A DNA stretch of 64,000 bases from NCBI RefSeq assembly GCF_002494345.1, contig NZ_NXNI01000001.1, positions 3,286,001 to 3,350,000 on the forward strand, written 5' to 3'. Below the pieces are notes generated by a model. That model searched no databases and was not told where the DNA came from. It worked only from the letters and a program-made list of their open reading frames with translations. This DNA is from Natrinema ejinorense. Its GTDB lineage: Archaea > Halobacteriota > Halobacteria > Halobacteriales > Natrialbaceae. Positions 7,520 to 16,686 of this stretch are shown piece by piece. Position 1 is the stretch's first letter, and every line of letters starts with the position of its first letter. Both the position numbers and the translations under genes were made by a program.

Positions 7520-9169
7520 ATGGACGATACGACCCGCGTCGAGTGGCGCGAGTGGGGAGAAGCGGCCTTCGACGAAGCGGCGTCGGCCGACCGTCCCGTC
7601 TTGCTCTCGCTGACCGCGACGTGGTGTGATCACTGCCACGAGATGGACGAGGAGACGTATTCGGAGCCCCGGATCGCGGCCAACGTCAACGACAGTTTCG
7701 TCCCCGTCCGCGTCGACGTGGATCGCTATCCGCGCGTTCGCGATCGCTACAACATGGGTGGGTTCCCCTCGACGGTCTTTCTCGCCCCCGACGGCTCGGT
7801 GCTGACCGGCGCGGGCTATCTCGGTCCCGACGGGATGCGACAGGTCCTCGACAGCGTCCGAACCATGTGGCAGACCAAAGGCAGCGGCGCGGCGCGCGTC
7901 CCCCGGCCGCTGCGGGAGGACAACCCACCAGCCGGCGAGCTGACCCCCGCTATCGAAACGGGCATGCTCGGACACCTCACCGACACCTACGACGAGACTG
8001 CCGGGGGCTGGGGGGAAAGCCCGAAGTTCCCGCTGCCCGACGCCCTCGAGTTCGCGTTGAAACGCGACCGGGAGATGGCGCTGCGATCGTACGATGCGGT
8101 CGGCGCGAACCTGTTAGACGAGTACGACGGCGGCTTTTATCGGTTCGCGACCGATCGCGACTGGTCGGGCCTCCAACGCGAGAAACTGCTGGATTCCAAC
8201 GGCGCGCTCGTCCGGGCCTTCGCCAACGCCTACCTGCTGACCGGCAAGGACGAGTACCGCGAGCCAGCCGATCGGACGATCGAGTTCCTGACGACGACGC
8301 TGTGGAACGACGAGGCCGACGCGTTCGCGAACAGCCAGGCCCCCGGAGAGGAAGACGCCCACAGTCTCGACGCGACGGACCGAGCGGCCGCCGCCGAGCC
8401 ACCGGTCGACGACGGGGTCTTCGCCGGCTCTAACGCCCTTGCGATCGAGGGGCTGCTCACCTACTACTCGTATACCGACGACGAACGTGCCCGTCGGTAC
8501 GCCGAACGGGCGCTCGCAACCGTCCGCGAGGACTTGCTCGTCGATGGCGTCGTCGCACACGCGCGCGAAGACGGCGTCGAACTCGGTCACGACGGCGACG
8601 CGGTGTGTCTCCTCACGAACCAGGCCCGTCTGCTGGCGGCGCTGACGACGGCCGCGAGCACCCTCGAGACGGAGACGCTCGCGGACGCGACGGCCGTCGC
8701 GGAGACGACGATCGACCGACTCCACGACGAGGATTCGTTCCTCGATGGCCCCGCCGAGGGCGTCGGCCTGTGCGATCGGCCGCTCCGGCCGCTCGATTCG
8801 AACGTCGCGTTCGCGGACGCGCTGATCGATCTGGCGGCCCTGACCGGCGAGGATCGCTATCGCGAGTTCGCACGGGAGACGCTCGAGGCCTTCGCCGGGG
8901 CCAGCGAGCGCTTCGGGGTCCAGATCGCCCGCTACGCGACGGCCGTCTCCCGACTGCTCGAGGGCCCGCTGGTGATCCAGGTCGCAACCGAACCCGGTTC
9001 GGACCTCCACCGGGCGGCGCTTCGCCTCGCGGACCACGAGAAAGTCGTCGTTCCCGACGCCGACGGCCTCGCGGCTGGAACGGCGCGGGCCGAGCGGGGC
9101 GATCACGTGTCAGCCCTTGCCGAAACTCCGGCCGAGTTGAGCGAACGCGTTCGGACCGTTCTCGACTGA
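7520..9169 (+). CDS. Thioredoxin-domain / DUF255 protein (YyaL / SPATA20 family)
   Basis: Encodes 549 residues. Residues ~1-130 form a thioredoxin-like DUF255 domain with SLTATWCDHCHEMDEETY, whose CDHC is the redox-type motif, and the cis-Pro region GGFPSTVFLAPDG. The rest is an alpha/alpha-toroid of the cellobiose-epimerase/N-acylglucosamine-epimerase type, seen in GGWGESPKFPLPDALEF, DEYDGGFYRFATD and VFAGSNALAIEGLL. The family is widespread but its reaction is unknown; a redox or thiol role linked to carbohydrate-like binding is only inferred. At 549 residues it is shorter than many bacterial members (~680). The frame is open further upstream, but the ATG at 7520 matches the family start. 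It is divergent from the FxsA gene. Confidence 0.88.
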   Translation: MDDTTRVEWREWGEAAFDEAASADRPVLLSLTATWCDHCHEMDEETYSEPRIAANVNDSFVPVRVDVDRYPRVRDRYNMGGFPSTVFLAPDGSVLTGAGYLGPDGMRQVLDSVRTMWQTKGSGAARVPRPLREDNPPAGELTPAIETGMLGHLTDTYDETAGGWGESPKFPLPDALEFALKRDREMALRSYDAVGANLLDEYDGGFYRFATDRDWSGLQREKLLDSNGALVRAFANAYLLTGKDEYREPADRTIEFLTTTLWNDEADAFANSQAPGEEDAHSLDATDRAAAAEPPVDDGVFAGSNALAIEGLLTYYSYTDDERARRYAERALATVREDLLVDGVVAHAREDGVELGHDGDAVCLLTNQARLLAALTTAASTLETETLADATAVAETTIDRLHDEDSFLDGPAEGVGLCDRPLRPLDSNVAFADALIDLAALTGEDRYREFARETLEAFAGASERFGVQIARYATAVSRLLEGPLVIQVATEPGSDLHRAALRLADHEKVVVPDADGLAAGTARAERGDHVSALAETPAELSERVRTVLD

Positions 9170-9251
9170 CGCTCGGCTCCCTACCGGCCGAACCCGCCGC
9201 ATCGCCAAACTACCACAGCGTTTATGTTTCTTCAGTGGATTGCGTTTCGAC

Positions 9252-10055
9252 ATGGCCAGTCTCAGGGATCTCGGGCTTTCCGAGTACGAAGCTCGAGCCT
9301 ACCGATCGTTGCTCACTACCGGCCCCACAACGGCCAAGGAGTTGTCCCGGGCGAGCGACGTCCCGATGGGGCGGATCTACGACGTGTTAAACAGTATCGA
9401 ACAGTACAACCTGGTCCGGAGCCAGACCGCGAGCCGCCCGAAGAAGTACGTCGCCGTCGAGCCCTCGACGGCGCTCGACCGGTTGCTCGAGGACAAGAAA
9501 CGCGAACTCGAGGAAAAGGCCGATCAGTACGAGTCGATCGTCGACGACCTCGCCGACGAACTCGACGCCGCCGAGCCGGTCGAAGAACAGTTCTGGACCG
9601 CCGCCGTCGGTCCCGAGGAGACGATCGATCTCCTCTTGGAGCGGCTGGCGGCCGCCGATCGGGACATCGTAATGGTGTCGTCACACCCTTCGCCCCAGTG
9701 GGACATGCAGGCGGTCAGCGAGGAGATCAACGCCCAACTCGAGGACGCGCTCGATCGTGGGGTTTCGGTCGATCTGTTGATGACTCGCGAGATGGTCGCT
9801 TCCATGTCGGAGGAGGTGGGGCGGCGCTATCGGGAGACCTTACAGCAACGCGACGACTTCGACGTCCGTACGCACGACGACGTCACGGGGTCGTTCAACC
9901 TCATCGACGGCGTCGAGGTGTGTATCCAGGTGCCCAACCCGCTGTCCTCGGGCGAGGCCTTCGGCATGATCGACCTGAAGGATCCGGAGTTCGCCGCGAA
10001 CGTCCACGAGGAGTTCGTTCCGCGCTGGGAACAGGCCGAGCCCCTCGAGTTTTAG
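9252..10055 (+). CDS. TrmB-family transcriptional regulator
   Basis: Encodes 267 residues. The N-terminal winged helix-turn-helix (LGLSEYEARAYRSLLTTGPTTAKELSRASDVPMGRIYDVLNSIE, abbreviated here as the segment from residue 6 to about 50) is characteristic of TrmB regulators. A charged coiled-coil linker follows (LLEDKKRELEEKADQYESIV), then a phospholipase D-like fold segment with FWTAAVGPEETIDLLLERL. The C-terminal ligand domain of sugar-binding TrmBs is not evident, so the effector cannot be named. It may control itself or distant operons. The ATG at 9252 was preferred over an earlier in-frame start four codons upstream because it gives MASLRDLGLSEYEARAY. Confidence 0.88.
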   Translation: MASLRDLGLSEYEARAYRSLLTTGPTTAKELSRASDVPMGRIYDVLNSIEQYNLVRSQTASRPKKYVAVEPSTALDRLLEDKKRELEEKADQYESIVDDLADELDAAEPVEEQFWTAAVGPEETIDLLLERLAAADRDIVMVSSHPSPQWDMQAVSEEINAQLEDALDRGVSVDLLMTREMVASMSEEVGRRYRETLQQRDDFDVRTHDDVTGSFNLIDGVEVCIQVPNPLSSGEAFGMIDLKDPEFAANVHEEFVPRWEQAEPLEF

Positions 10056-10135
10056 TGACGGTCCACGGCTGCACTGGGGGGTCGAATCCGGCGATCTGAT
10101 CCCCGCCGACCCTGCAGTCGACGGGTAGAAGGGGA

Positions 10136-11062
10136 CTAGTTGTCGATCTCGTCGCGGAGCGTCCCCATTTCGACGATCCGCTCGGCGTGGGCGTTGTGCT
10201 GGTGGATCGATTCGTCGTTGGACTGGCTCATCGTGATTACCGCGTCGTCGGCCAGGTGATCGAACTCGTCGACGACGCCTTCCGCCAGCGCACGGACGCA
10301 GTCCTCGACGAACTTCGCGTCGGCGTGGGCGTCGTACGTCATGTAGTCCTCGTCGGGCCGCTTCGCGAGGTTGTAGATCCGCGCGCTCATCGAGTCCCGA
10401 GCGATATCGATGATGTCGTTCAGATCGACCGACGGGTCGCCGTTGGCTTCGACGGTCAGCGTCGCGTGCCCCCGCTGGGAGTGGCCCGGCTGTGGCACTT
10501 CCTCGAGGAACGCCGTGATCGTCTCCTCCTCGACGCCCAGGTCCTCGAGCGTCTGCTTCGCGCGGGCCGTCGACATGCCCTGCGAGCAGGGGCAGACGGT
10601 CATGCCGGTGACCCGTGCACCGATCTCCTCGCGGGTGCCGTCCTCGGTCGCCGTCGCGGACGCGACGATGTCGACGGTATGTTGGGTCTCGCGATCGCTG
10701 GCAGGGGTCTGTTCGCGCCGCATGAACTCGGCCTCCATCGAGACCTCCGCCCGCGACGTGTAATCGTGGCGCTCGAGGAGCCGTTCGGCGGCCTCGCCAC
10801 AGACCTCCTCGACGCCGTAGGCCTCCTCGCGGGTGGCGTCCTCCAGGATCTCGTCGATGACTTCCATGTTGCGGCTCATGTCCGCGCCCTTGCGCCAGCC
10901 GGGAAGATCGACGAAGACCTCGAACTCGGCAGTGAGAACGATCGGCCGCTTCCCCTCGCGGGCGATCTTGACGAGCTTGTCGACGCCGGTGACGCCGACC
11001 TGGCTCAGGCCGACAGTGACGTCGGGTGACGTCGCCTGCACGTCCGGCAACTGATGACTCAT
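10136..11062 (-). CDS. mptA: GTP cyclohydrolase MptA (type IV)
   Basis: Encodes 308 residues of the FolE2/MptA family, which convert GTP to a 7,8-dihydroneopterin 2',3'-cyclic phosphate, the first step of archaeal pterin (methanopterin or folate-type) synthesis. Recognisable features are [20 protein letters not shown] at the N-terminus, [14 protein letters not shown] with the conserved cysteine that binds the catalytic metal, [17 protein letters not shown] with the metal-binding histidine, and [14 protein letters not shown] near the end. Haloarchaea lack FolE, and MptA supplies tetrahydrofolate. The gene stands alone. The start MSHQLPDV was chosen over an ATG three codons upstream. Confidence 0.95.
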   Translation of the reverse strand: MSHQLPDVQATSPDVTVGLSQVGVTGVDKLVKIAREGKRPIVLTAEFEVFVDLPGWRKGADMSRNMEVIDEILEDATREEAYGVEEVCGEAAERLLERHDYTSRAEVSMEAEFMRREQTPASDRETQHTVDIVASATATEDGTREEIGARVTGMTVCPCSQGMSTARAKQTLEDLGVEEETITAFLEEVPQPGHSQRGHATLTVEANGDPSVDLNDIIDIARDSMSARIYNLAKRPDEDYMTYDAHADAKFVEDCVRALAEGVVDEFDHLADDAVITMSQSNDESIHQHNAHAERIVEMGTLRDEIDN

Positions 11063-11071
11063 TGCCCGCAT

Positions 11072-11503
11072 TCAGGGGAGCGATCGATTCAACCTTTCGG
11101 AACCAGTAGTTGTTGGCTCGACGGACCCGATAGTACCGCTGCCGTCTCGAGCGGGTCGTCGTTTCTTTAAGTGGTTCCCGTCACAAGGTGGAGCTATGAC
11201 GGGACGAGCGCCGTTCTCTAGTGCGCCAATTCGGTAGTTGCGACGCGTTCGTTCTCGAGAGTCGACTGTATCCCGCTCGCGAACGGTTCGAAGATCGGTT
11301 GAGGCCGGAATACAGTAGTCACTGAACATTCGATCGCACGACGGGATTGCACTTAGTGTAAATCGTTTCGGTGGCTACGATCCCTTTCTTGCGGGACAGC
11401 CGACCGCTCCGGCGGGACTGCGGTTTTCTCGCGCGAGTAAACTTACGGACCGTCGAAGAGTCGCTTTCAGGTCACCTAAGGCCCCGGGGTGCTAGCAGGA
11501 CGT
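11072..11503. other. Gene-free gap between mptA and the site-2 protease gene
   Basis: No credible gene is seen on either strand. The gap holds copy A of the 39-bp element (11166-11204). The sequence ACTTAGTGTAAATCG near 11350 and GTAAACTTACGG near 11437 are possible TATA regions, but none is at leaderless spacing from the downstream start. Confidence 0.5.
11166..11204 (+). repeat. 39-bp promoter-like element, copy A
   Basis: Begins with the TATA-like TTTAAGT and continues through a conserved block close to GTCACAAGGTGGAGCTA. It matches copies B, C and D at most positions and has the same orientation. Its downstream bases do not stay open in any shared frame, so the conservation is not coding. 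Confidence 0.7.
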
Positions 11504-12643
11504 GTGCGAAGCTACACTATCACGGAGATCTGGGATATCCCCATTCGGATCAACACCTCGTTGCTGATCTTCCTCCCGATCCTCGCGTGGCTCATCGGAA
11601 GCGGCCAGCAGATCGAACTGTACGCCGGGTTCATCGAAGGATTCACCGGCACGGGATTCGACCTCATCAGGCTCCGAGCCGGGGCGATGCCGTGGCTCAT
11701 CGGTATCACGGCGGCAGTCGGCTTGTTCGTGAGCGTTACCCTACACGAACTCGGCCACTCGTGGGCCGCACTGCGATATGGCATCGAAATCGATTCGATC
11801 ACCCTGTGGATCCTCGGTGGAATAGCATCGCTGAAGACGTTCCCGAAGGAGTGGGACCGGGAGTTCTGGATCGCCATCGCCGGCCCCATCACGAGCGTCC
11901 TCATCGCCGCCGTCTGCTATGCAGGCGTGCTCGTCGCGCCGACCTCCCTCCACGCGGTGCGGTTCGTCGTCGGCTATCTGGCGGTCACGAACCTGCTACT
12001 GGCAGGATTCAACCTCCTTCCCGCGTTCCCGATGGACGGCGGACGGATCTTCCGTGCCCTCCTGGCTCGTTCCCGTCCGTACGGCACCGCAACGCGAATC
12101 GCGGCGCGGGTCGGGGTCGCGTTTGCGTTCCTGTTCGCCCTCGTCGGCGTCTTCACCTTCCAGCTCATCCTCCTCCTGCTCGCCTTCTTCATCTACGGAG
12201 CCGCGACGACGGAATCGCGATCGGTGCTCCTCGACGAACTGCTCGAGGGAATCACGGTCGGAGACATCATGACCAGGGATCCCCCGACGGTCTCGGCCGA
12301 CACGACGGTCGAGGAGTTCGGCGACCAGCTGCTTCGCGACCGGCGGTCGATCCATCTGGTTACGGATGATACCGGGACCGGCATCGGCGTCGTCACGCTC
12401 GCGGACCTCCGCACGGCTCGCGGCAACGACCGCGGGACGACCCGCATCGAGGACGTAATGGAGGCTGTGTCCCGCATCGAGTCGACCGCCGACGCCTTCG
12501 AGACGCTGGCCGTTCTGAACCAGACGGGGAGCGCGAACGCACTGGTCGAGGAGAACGGCGAACTCGTCGGCGTGCTCTCGAAAGCCGATTACGCACATGC
12601 CATAACGGTTCGACGTGGCTTCGGGAGTGAGGTCGCGGGGTAG
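11504..12643 (+). CDS. Site-2 protease family (M50) membrane metalloprotease with CBS domains
   Basis: Encodes 379 residues from the GTG at 11504 (MRSYTITEIWDIPIRINTS). Membrane spans alternate through the first ~235 residues. The zinc site is VTLHELGHSWAALRYGIEI (HExxH near residue 84), and the third ligand is in NLLPAFPMDGGRIFRALLA. After the membrane part, two CBS domains follow: GITVGDIMTRDPPTVSADT and TRIEDVMEAVSRIES...ALVEENGELVGVLSKADY. Such proteases cut transmembrane substrates; CBS domains usually bind adenine nucleotides and may regulate activity. The substrate is unknown. A GTG five codons upstream is an alternative start. Confidence 0.9.
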   Translation: MRSYTITEIWDIPIRINTSLLIFLPILAWLIGSGQQIELYAGFIEGFTGTGFDLIRLRAGAMPWLIGITAAVGLFVSVTLHELGHSWAALRYGIEIDSITLWILGGIASLKTFPKEWDREFWIAIAGPITSVLIAAVCYAGVLVAPTSLHAVRFVVGYLAVTNLLLAGFNLLPAFPMDGGRIFRALLARSRPYGTATRIAARVGVAFAFLFALVGVFTFQLILLLLAFFIYGAATTESRSVLLDELLEGITVGDIMTRDPPTVSADTTVEEFGDQLLRDRRSIHLVTDDTGTGIGVVTLADLRTARGNDRGTTRIEDVMEAVSRIESTADAFETLAVLNQTGSANALVEENGELVGVLSKADYAHAITVRRGFGSEVAG

Positions 12644-12699
12644 CCCACTCGCAGGGGCGACAACTGTGAACTCACGTAACAGCGCCGTCCGGATCGTTC

Positions 12700-12738
12700 T
12701 TTAAGTGTCTCCCGTTACAAGGTGAAGCTACGAAGGGC
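12700..12738 (+). repeat. 39-bp promoter-like element, copy B
   Basis: TTTAAGT followed by the block ending GGTGAAGCTACGAAGGGC, 52 bases before the start of the RlaP-type gene. It lies where the promoter of that gene would be expected if the mRNA has a leader of about 60 bases. Confidence 0.7.
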
Positions 12739-12789
12739 ATTTGGCACGCCGGCGTTCTCTCGTCTCCGTTCCACACTCGAGCCACAGCC

Positions 12790-13710
12790 ATGGCCACTGT
12801 TCCCCCACGCATCCACGAAACGGTCGACGACCACCTGCGGGCGATCGAACGTACGTACGACGTCGCGGTCGCCGTCGCGGTCGCCCGCGGGAGCCACGCC
12901 TGGGGCGGGGCGAGCCCCGACAGCGACTACGACGTCGGCTTCGTCTACGCGCCGACCGATCTGCGCCGATACGCCCACCTCGAGGATCCCCCCGAAACGA
13001 TCGTCGAGGACCGAGGCGAGTTCGAATATCAGGGCTGGGACGGACGGACGTTCGTCCGCCTGCTTTCCGAGTCGAACGAGAGTGCGATCGACCTGCTGCG
13101 GAGCCCGATCCGGTATCGACTCGCGTACGACCCCACCGACCTCGCCGACTACCTCGAGCGGACCTACAACCCGATCGACCTGTATCACACGTGGCGGGGC
13201 ATCGCGACGAGCAACTACCGCAAGTACATCTCCCAGCATCTGGTCCGCACCGACGACGAACTCTTCCCGATCGTCGACGCCGACGACGAGGCGTTCGTCG
13301 TCGAAACCGACGACGGAACGATGACGGTCCCGGCCGACGACGAGCGCTTCACCGAGACGCAAACGAAACCCACGGTGAAGCGAAATCTGACGATCTGTCG
13401 AGCGGCGATGTCCGCGTACTACCTCGAAGAAACCGGCGAGCGTGGCGACCACGAGTTGCCGGCGCTCGAGTTCGAGCGGTTCCTGGACGAGCAGGCACCG
13501 ACAGTCTTCGATCCCGAGCGGATCGAACGCGCTCGCGAGTTGCTCGAGCGGAAACGAAGGGGTGAGGGCGGGGTCCCGATCGGCGACGCCGTCGGCCGCG
13601 AGTTCGCTCACCCACCGAACCCGATCGACCCCGAAATTCACGCGAGAGCCGGCCCCGAGACCGAACGGCTGGACGAGTATCTCGACGAGTTACTCGCGGC
13701 CGTCCAGTAG
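12790..13710 (+). CDS. RlaP-type nucleotidyltransferase (DNA polymerase beta superfamily)
   Basis: Encodes 306 residues. The active-site motif GSHAWGGASPDSDYDVG near residue 35 has the GS...DxD pattern of the polymerase-beta nucleotidyltransferases, in the form typical of the RlaP family (PF10127), which is linked with RNA repair ligases in many bacteria. Further conserved points are SAIDLLRSPIRYR and YISQHLVR. No RNA ligase or partner gene is nearby here, so its substrate is unknown; transfer of a nucleotide to RNA is inferred from the family. Copy B of the 39-bp element lies upstream and copies C and D lie downstream. Confidence 0.85.
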   Translation: MATVPPRIHETVDDHLRAIERTYDVAVAVAVARGSHAWGGASPDSDYDVGFVYAPTDLRRYAHLEDPPETIVEDRGEFEYQGWDGRTFVRLLSESNESAIDLLRSPIRYRLAYDPTDLADYLERTYNPIDLYHTWRGIATSNYRKYISQHLVRTDDELFPIVDADDEAFVVETDDGTMTVPADDERFTETQTKPTVKRNLTICRAAMSAYYLEETGERGDHELPALEFERFLDEQAPTVFDPERIERARELLERKRRGEGGVPIGDAVGREFAHPPNPIDPEIHARAGPETERLDEYLDELLAAVQ

Positions 13711-13738
13711 CGACTCCGATCGTCGATCCGCGCATCCG

Positions 13739-13777
13739 TTTAAGTGCCTCTCGTCACAAGATGAAGCTACGACGGGA
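13739..13777 (+). repeat. 39-bp promoter-like element, copy C
   Basis: TTTAAGT, then the block with GTCACAAGATGAAGCTACGA, 28 bases after the stop of the RlaP-type gene. It is 138 bases ahead of copy D in the same orientation. Confidence 0.7.
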
Positions 13778-13876
13778 GAGACGCCCCGATTCTGGCGGGA
13801 GATTCAGTTCATTACAGCTCGGGCTGTCGGCAGCTCGACGCTGCTCGCTGGCTGGTCGTCCCTCGAGCGACCGTCG

Positions 13877-13915
13877 TTTAAGTACCTCTGGTCACAAGGT
13901 GAAGCTACGAAGGGC
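13877..13915 (+). repeat. 39-bp promoter-like element, copy D
   Basis: TTTAAGT followed by the block with GTCACAAGGTGAAGCTACGA and AGGGC. It lies 178 bases ahead of the RNA polymerase epsilon gene, and most of the 383-bp gap between 13710 and 14094 is made of copies C and D and their spacers. Confidence 0.7.
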
Positions 13916-14093
13916 TTTTCGCGGACGGACGGTCCCGGTCACGAAGTCGAACGTCGCCGATACCGGAGCGACAGCGCCCGTCCCGTTCGAGGTCGCCGTG
14001 GCACTCGTTCCTGTTAGAAACGTTGTGTGTCCGGTTTCCAAGGGTATTGCGCGGAGCGAGCCTTTTTTACTCTCCCTCTCCGAGCGACAGACG

Positions 14094-14858
14094 ATGCAAG
14101 ACGACGGTGCCGACCCGAGTCCCGATCCCGAGCGACCCGTTGGGGCTGCAGACGGCGTCGCCCCCGACGACGAGCGCCGCCTCGAGACCCGTCCGGGGTC
14201 CGGGTCGCTCTCGCGGGCGGACGTCCAGCGCGATTCGACGGTCCGCCGGTGGGGCGTCGTCACGCCGAGCGCGACGGTCATCGGCCGCGCGGAGTCGCCC
14301 GAGGGAGACCTCTCCGAGAGCGTGCGCCGCCTCCACGACGAACAGCACGCGGCGACGCCGGGCTACAGCGAGCGCGCCCACCGTCTCGACCGGCTGCGAA
14401 CCACGCAGGCGCTGTGTAACGCCCTCGAAGTGACGCCCTGGCAGCGCGATCTCGCGCTCGGCGTCATGGACGAGATCGACCTCACCGAGTTCGGGAGCCA
14501 GCGGGCGATTCCCAAGGTCGCACTGGTCGTGATCCGCCACGTCGTCGACGTCGATCGACAGCAATACTTCGGGCTCGACGAGATCGACGCGCAGGAACTC
14601 TCCGCCGACCGGATGGAGGACCTGTTCGCACAGTACCGGGCCCACGATATCACCGACGAAGAGCCGTTCAAGCGGCTCGCGGCCGAATACGGGCTGGATA
14701 CGACCAGCCTGAATCGCTTGCGCCGAGTCCTCAAATCCCAACTCGACGACGAGCTGCCGGCGTACGGTCACAACCCCTACCGGGATCCGAACCTGCCGGA
14801 CGTGACGGAGTCGAACACCGACAGTGCGAGCCGGGTAGCGACCGGATCCGAGAGCTGA
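14094..14858 (+). CDS. rpoeps: DNA-directed RNA polymerase subunit epsilon (haloarchaeal)
   Basis: Encodes 254 residues. The conserved core VRRWGVVTPSATVIGRAESP, then VRRLHDEQHAATPGYSER and RRLHD-type repeats, LCNALEVTPWQRDLALGVMDEIDLTEFGSQ, and ALVVIRHVVDVDRQQYFGLD are those of the subunit described as epsilon in halobacterial RNA polymerase. It is found only in Halobacteria, and its effect on transcription is poorly known. The frame is open further upstream through the repeat copies, but the ATG at 14094 follows a natural promoter space and gives the family N-terminus (MQDDGADPSP). Confidence 0.9.
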   Translation: MQDDGADPSPDPERPVGAADGVAPDDERRLETRPGSGSLSRADVQRDSTVRRWGVVTPSATVIGRAESPEGDLSESVRRLHDEQHAATPGYSERAHRLDRLRTTQALCNALEVTPWQRDLALGVMDEIDLTEFGSQRAIPKVALVVIRHVVDVDRQQYFGLDEIDAQELSADRMEDLFAQYRAHDITDEEPFKRLAAEYGLDTTSLNRLRRVLKSQLDDELPAYGHNPYRDPNLPDVTESNTDSASRVATGSES

Positions 14859-14964
14859 CCGCCCGGGGAACGACTACTCGAGTTGCGTCCGTGCCTCGTC
14901 TCGGTGGCGGCCGCTCGACTGCCGGTGACCGGCGACTTTTCCGTAACGGACACCTACCGAATCC

Positions 14965-15618
14965 ATGGCTGACGCCGATACCGGATCGACGCCGGAGACC
15001 GGGGATCGACTAACGATCTACGCGGACTACGTCTGTCCGTTCTGTTATCTGGGGACGCGCTCGCTCGAGCAGTACCGCGACGGTCGCGACGAGCCCCTCA
15101 CCGTCGAGTGGCATCCCTTCGACCTGCGACGCGGGAAGCGAAACCCGGACGGCTCGATCGATCACGACGTCGACGACGGGAAAGACGAGGGCTACTACGA
15201 GCAGGCCAAACAGAACGTCCGTCGGCTACAGGAGGAGTACGACGTCGAGATGACGCTGGATATCGCGACCGACATCGATTCGTTCGACGCGCAGGTCGCC
15301 TCGTGGTACGTCAACGGAGCGTATCCCGACCGCTGGGAGGCGTTCGACGAGGCGATCTACACGGCGCTGTGGCAGGAGGGACGCGACATCGGCGACGTCG
15401 AGGTACTCGCCGACCTCGCCGACGACGTCGACCTACCGGCCGACGAGATTCGGGAGGCGATCGCAGACGAGAGCCTCCAGGCCGAACTCGAGGAGCGATT
15501 CGCCCAGGCCCAGCAGACGGGAATCACCGGCGTCCCGACGTTCCTCTCGGACGGGCACGTCGCCCGCGGTGCGGTACCGCCGGAACACCTCGAGCGACTC
15601 GTGGAAGGCGACCAGTAA
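14965..15618 (+). CDS. DsbA family (FrnE-like) thiol oxidoreductase
   Basis: Encodes 217 residues. After a short acidic lead, LTIYADYVCPFCYLGTRSLE contains the redox CPFC motif near residue 24, the start of a thioredoxin fold. VEWHPFDLRRGKRNPDG and the C-terminal GITGVPTFLSDGHVARGAVPPEHLERL (cis-Pro in GVPTF) match the FrnE-like 2-hydroxychromene-2-carboxylate isomerase/DsbA group. No signal peptide is seen, so it is cytoplasmic. It may act in thiol-disulfide exchange under stress. Its stop and the stop of the convergent NAD kinase gene are immediately adjacent. Confidence 0.9.
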   Translation: MADADTGSTPETGDRLTIYADYVCPFCYLGTRSLEQYRDGRDEPLTVEWHPFDLRRGKRNPDGSIDHDVDDGKDEGYYEQAKQNVRRLQEEYDVEMTLDIATDIDSFDAQVASWYVNGAYPDRWEAFDEAIYTALWQEGRDIGDVEVLADLADDVDLPADEIREAIADESLQAELEERFAQAQQTGITGVPTFLSDGHVARGAVPPEHLERLVEGDQ

Positions 15619-16455
15619 CTATTCCAGCTTGTCGAGCGCGTCGAAGAAATTCCCCCGTGGGCCGACGAGCGTGACGGATTCGGCGGCGAGGGAGACCGAT
15701 ACCGTCGCCGGGGGCTCGAGGCGCTGTCGGTTGCGACCGTCGCTGATCACGTACGCGGTGTCGGTGTCGGAGACGGTGAGGGTGAGTTCGGTGTCCGGTT
15801 CGACGACCAGCGGCGGCATCGACTCGGTCGCGGCCATTTGCGTGACCACGAGGGTCTCCGCAGCCGGGTGGAGAAGTGGTCCTCCCTCGCTCAAGTTGTA
15901 GGCGGTCGAGCCCGTCGGCGTGGCCACGAGCACGCCGTCGGCGTGACTCTCGGCGTACTGCTGGCCGTCGACGCGGATCCCGACGGTCGCGCCGCCGCCG
16001 TTCCCCCGGCGGGGCCCGTGGACGACCACCTCGTTGAGGGCGGGCTCGAGCGTCCAGTCCTCGCCGACCCCGGTTGCCCGAAGCCGCGTCAGTTCGCGGC
16101 CCGCGACGGTTCCCGTTTCCTCGAGTTCGGTCACGAGAGCAGTGACGACGTCGACCGCGTCCGCGGGCGCGACGGCATTGAGAAAGCCGACTTCGCCGAG
16201 GTTGATGCCGAGGATCGGCGTCGAACCCACCTCGCGGGCCGTGAACAACAGCGTTCCATCACCGCCGATGCTCACGACGAGGTCACGACCCGCCATCGCA
16301 GCGACCGGGACGGTCGTCGCCTCGAGTGCCTCGCCGGTCGCTTCGTCGACGACGACGGTTGCCCCCTCGCGCTCGAGGGTCTCCACGAGGCTCCCGGCGA
16401 GTGTCTGTGCACGCTCGTTGTCACGCTGGGCGACGATTCCGACGGCAACGTCCAT
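15619..16455 (-). CDS. nadK: NAD kinase
   Basis: Encodes 278 residues; phosphorylates NAD to NADP. The diagnostic VVSIGGDGTLLFTAREV lies near residue 60, with GINLGEVGFLN following, LNEVVVHG near the middle, and SHADGVLVATPTGSTAYNLSEGGPLLHP carrying the second conserved nucleotide-binding motif. The start MDVAVGIVAQRDNERA ends at 16455; the frame stays open upstream but without family similarity. The gene converges on the DsbA-like gene with no spacer and is divergent from the KaiC-like gene. Confidence 0.94.
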   Translation of the reverse strand: MDVAVGIVAQRDNERAQTLAGSLVETLEREGATVVVDEATGEALEATTVPVAAMAGRDLVVSIGGDGTLLFTAREVGSTPILGINLGEVGFLNAVAPADAVDVVTALVTELEETGTVAGRELTRLRATGVGEDWTLEPALNEVVVHGPRRGNGGGATVGIRVDGQQYAESHADGVLVATPTGSTAYNLSEGGPLLHPAAETLVVTQMAATESMPPLVVEPDTELTLTVSDTDTAYVISDGRNRQRLEPPATVSVSLAAESVTLVGPRGNFFDALDKLE

Positions 16456-16686
16456 CGTCGGCGGATACCCGCCCCGTGATGAAAAAGCCACGCTTGTCCC
16501 GCCGACGGCAACAAAGTTAATCCGGTTGGAACGACTTCGGACACGTGAACTCCCGCGACGATCCCGTCGCAGTGTCACGTATGGCCTCCGTCTACTCGAA
16601 TTACCCCCGTCACGTCGCTGTCGTCACCAGCAGTCGGATCCGCCAGCGACGCTCGCCCAGGACCGGACCCACGCCGGGTGGTCGCC

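Noticed and set aside
12728-13915. Short peptides starting with VKLRRAF or MKLRR inside the 39-bp elements
   Set aside because: The frame is not kept in copy A and the downstream residues are unrelated between copies, so conservation is at DNA level.
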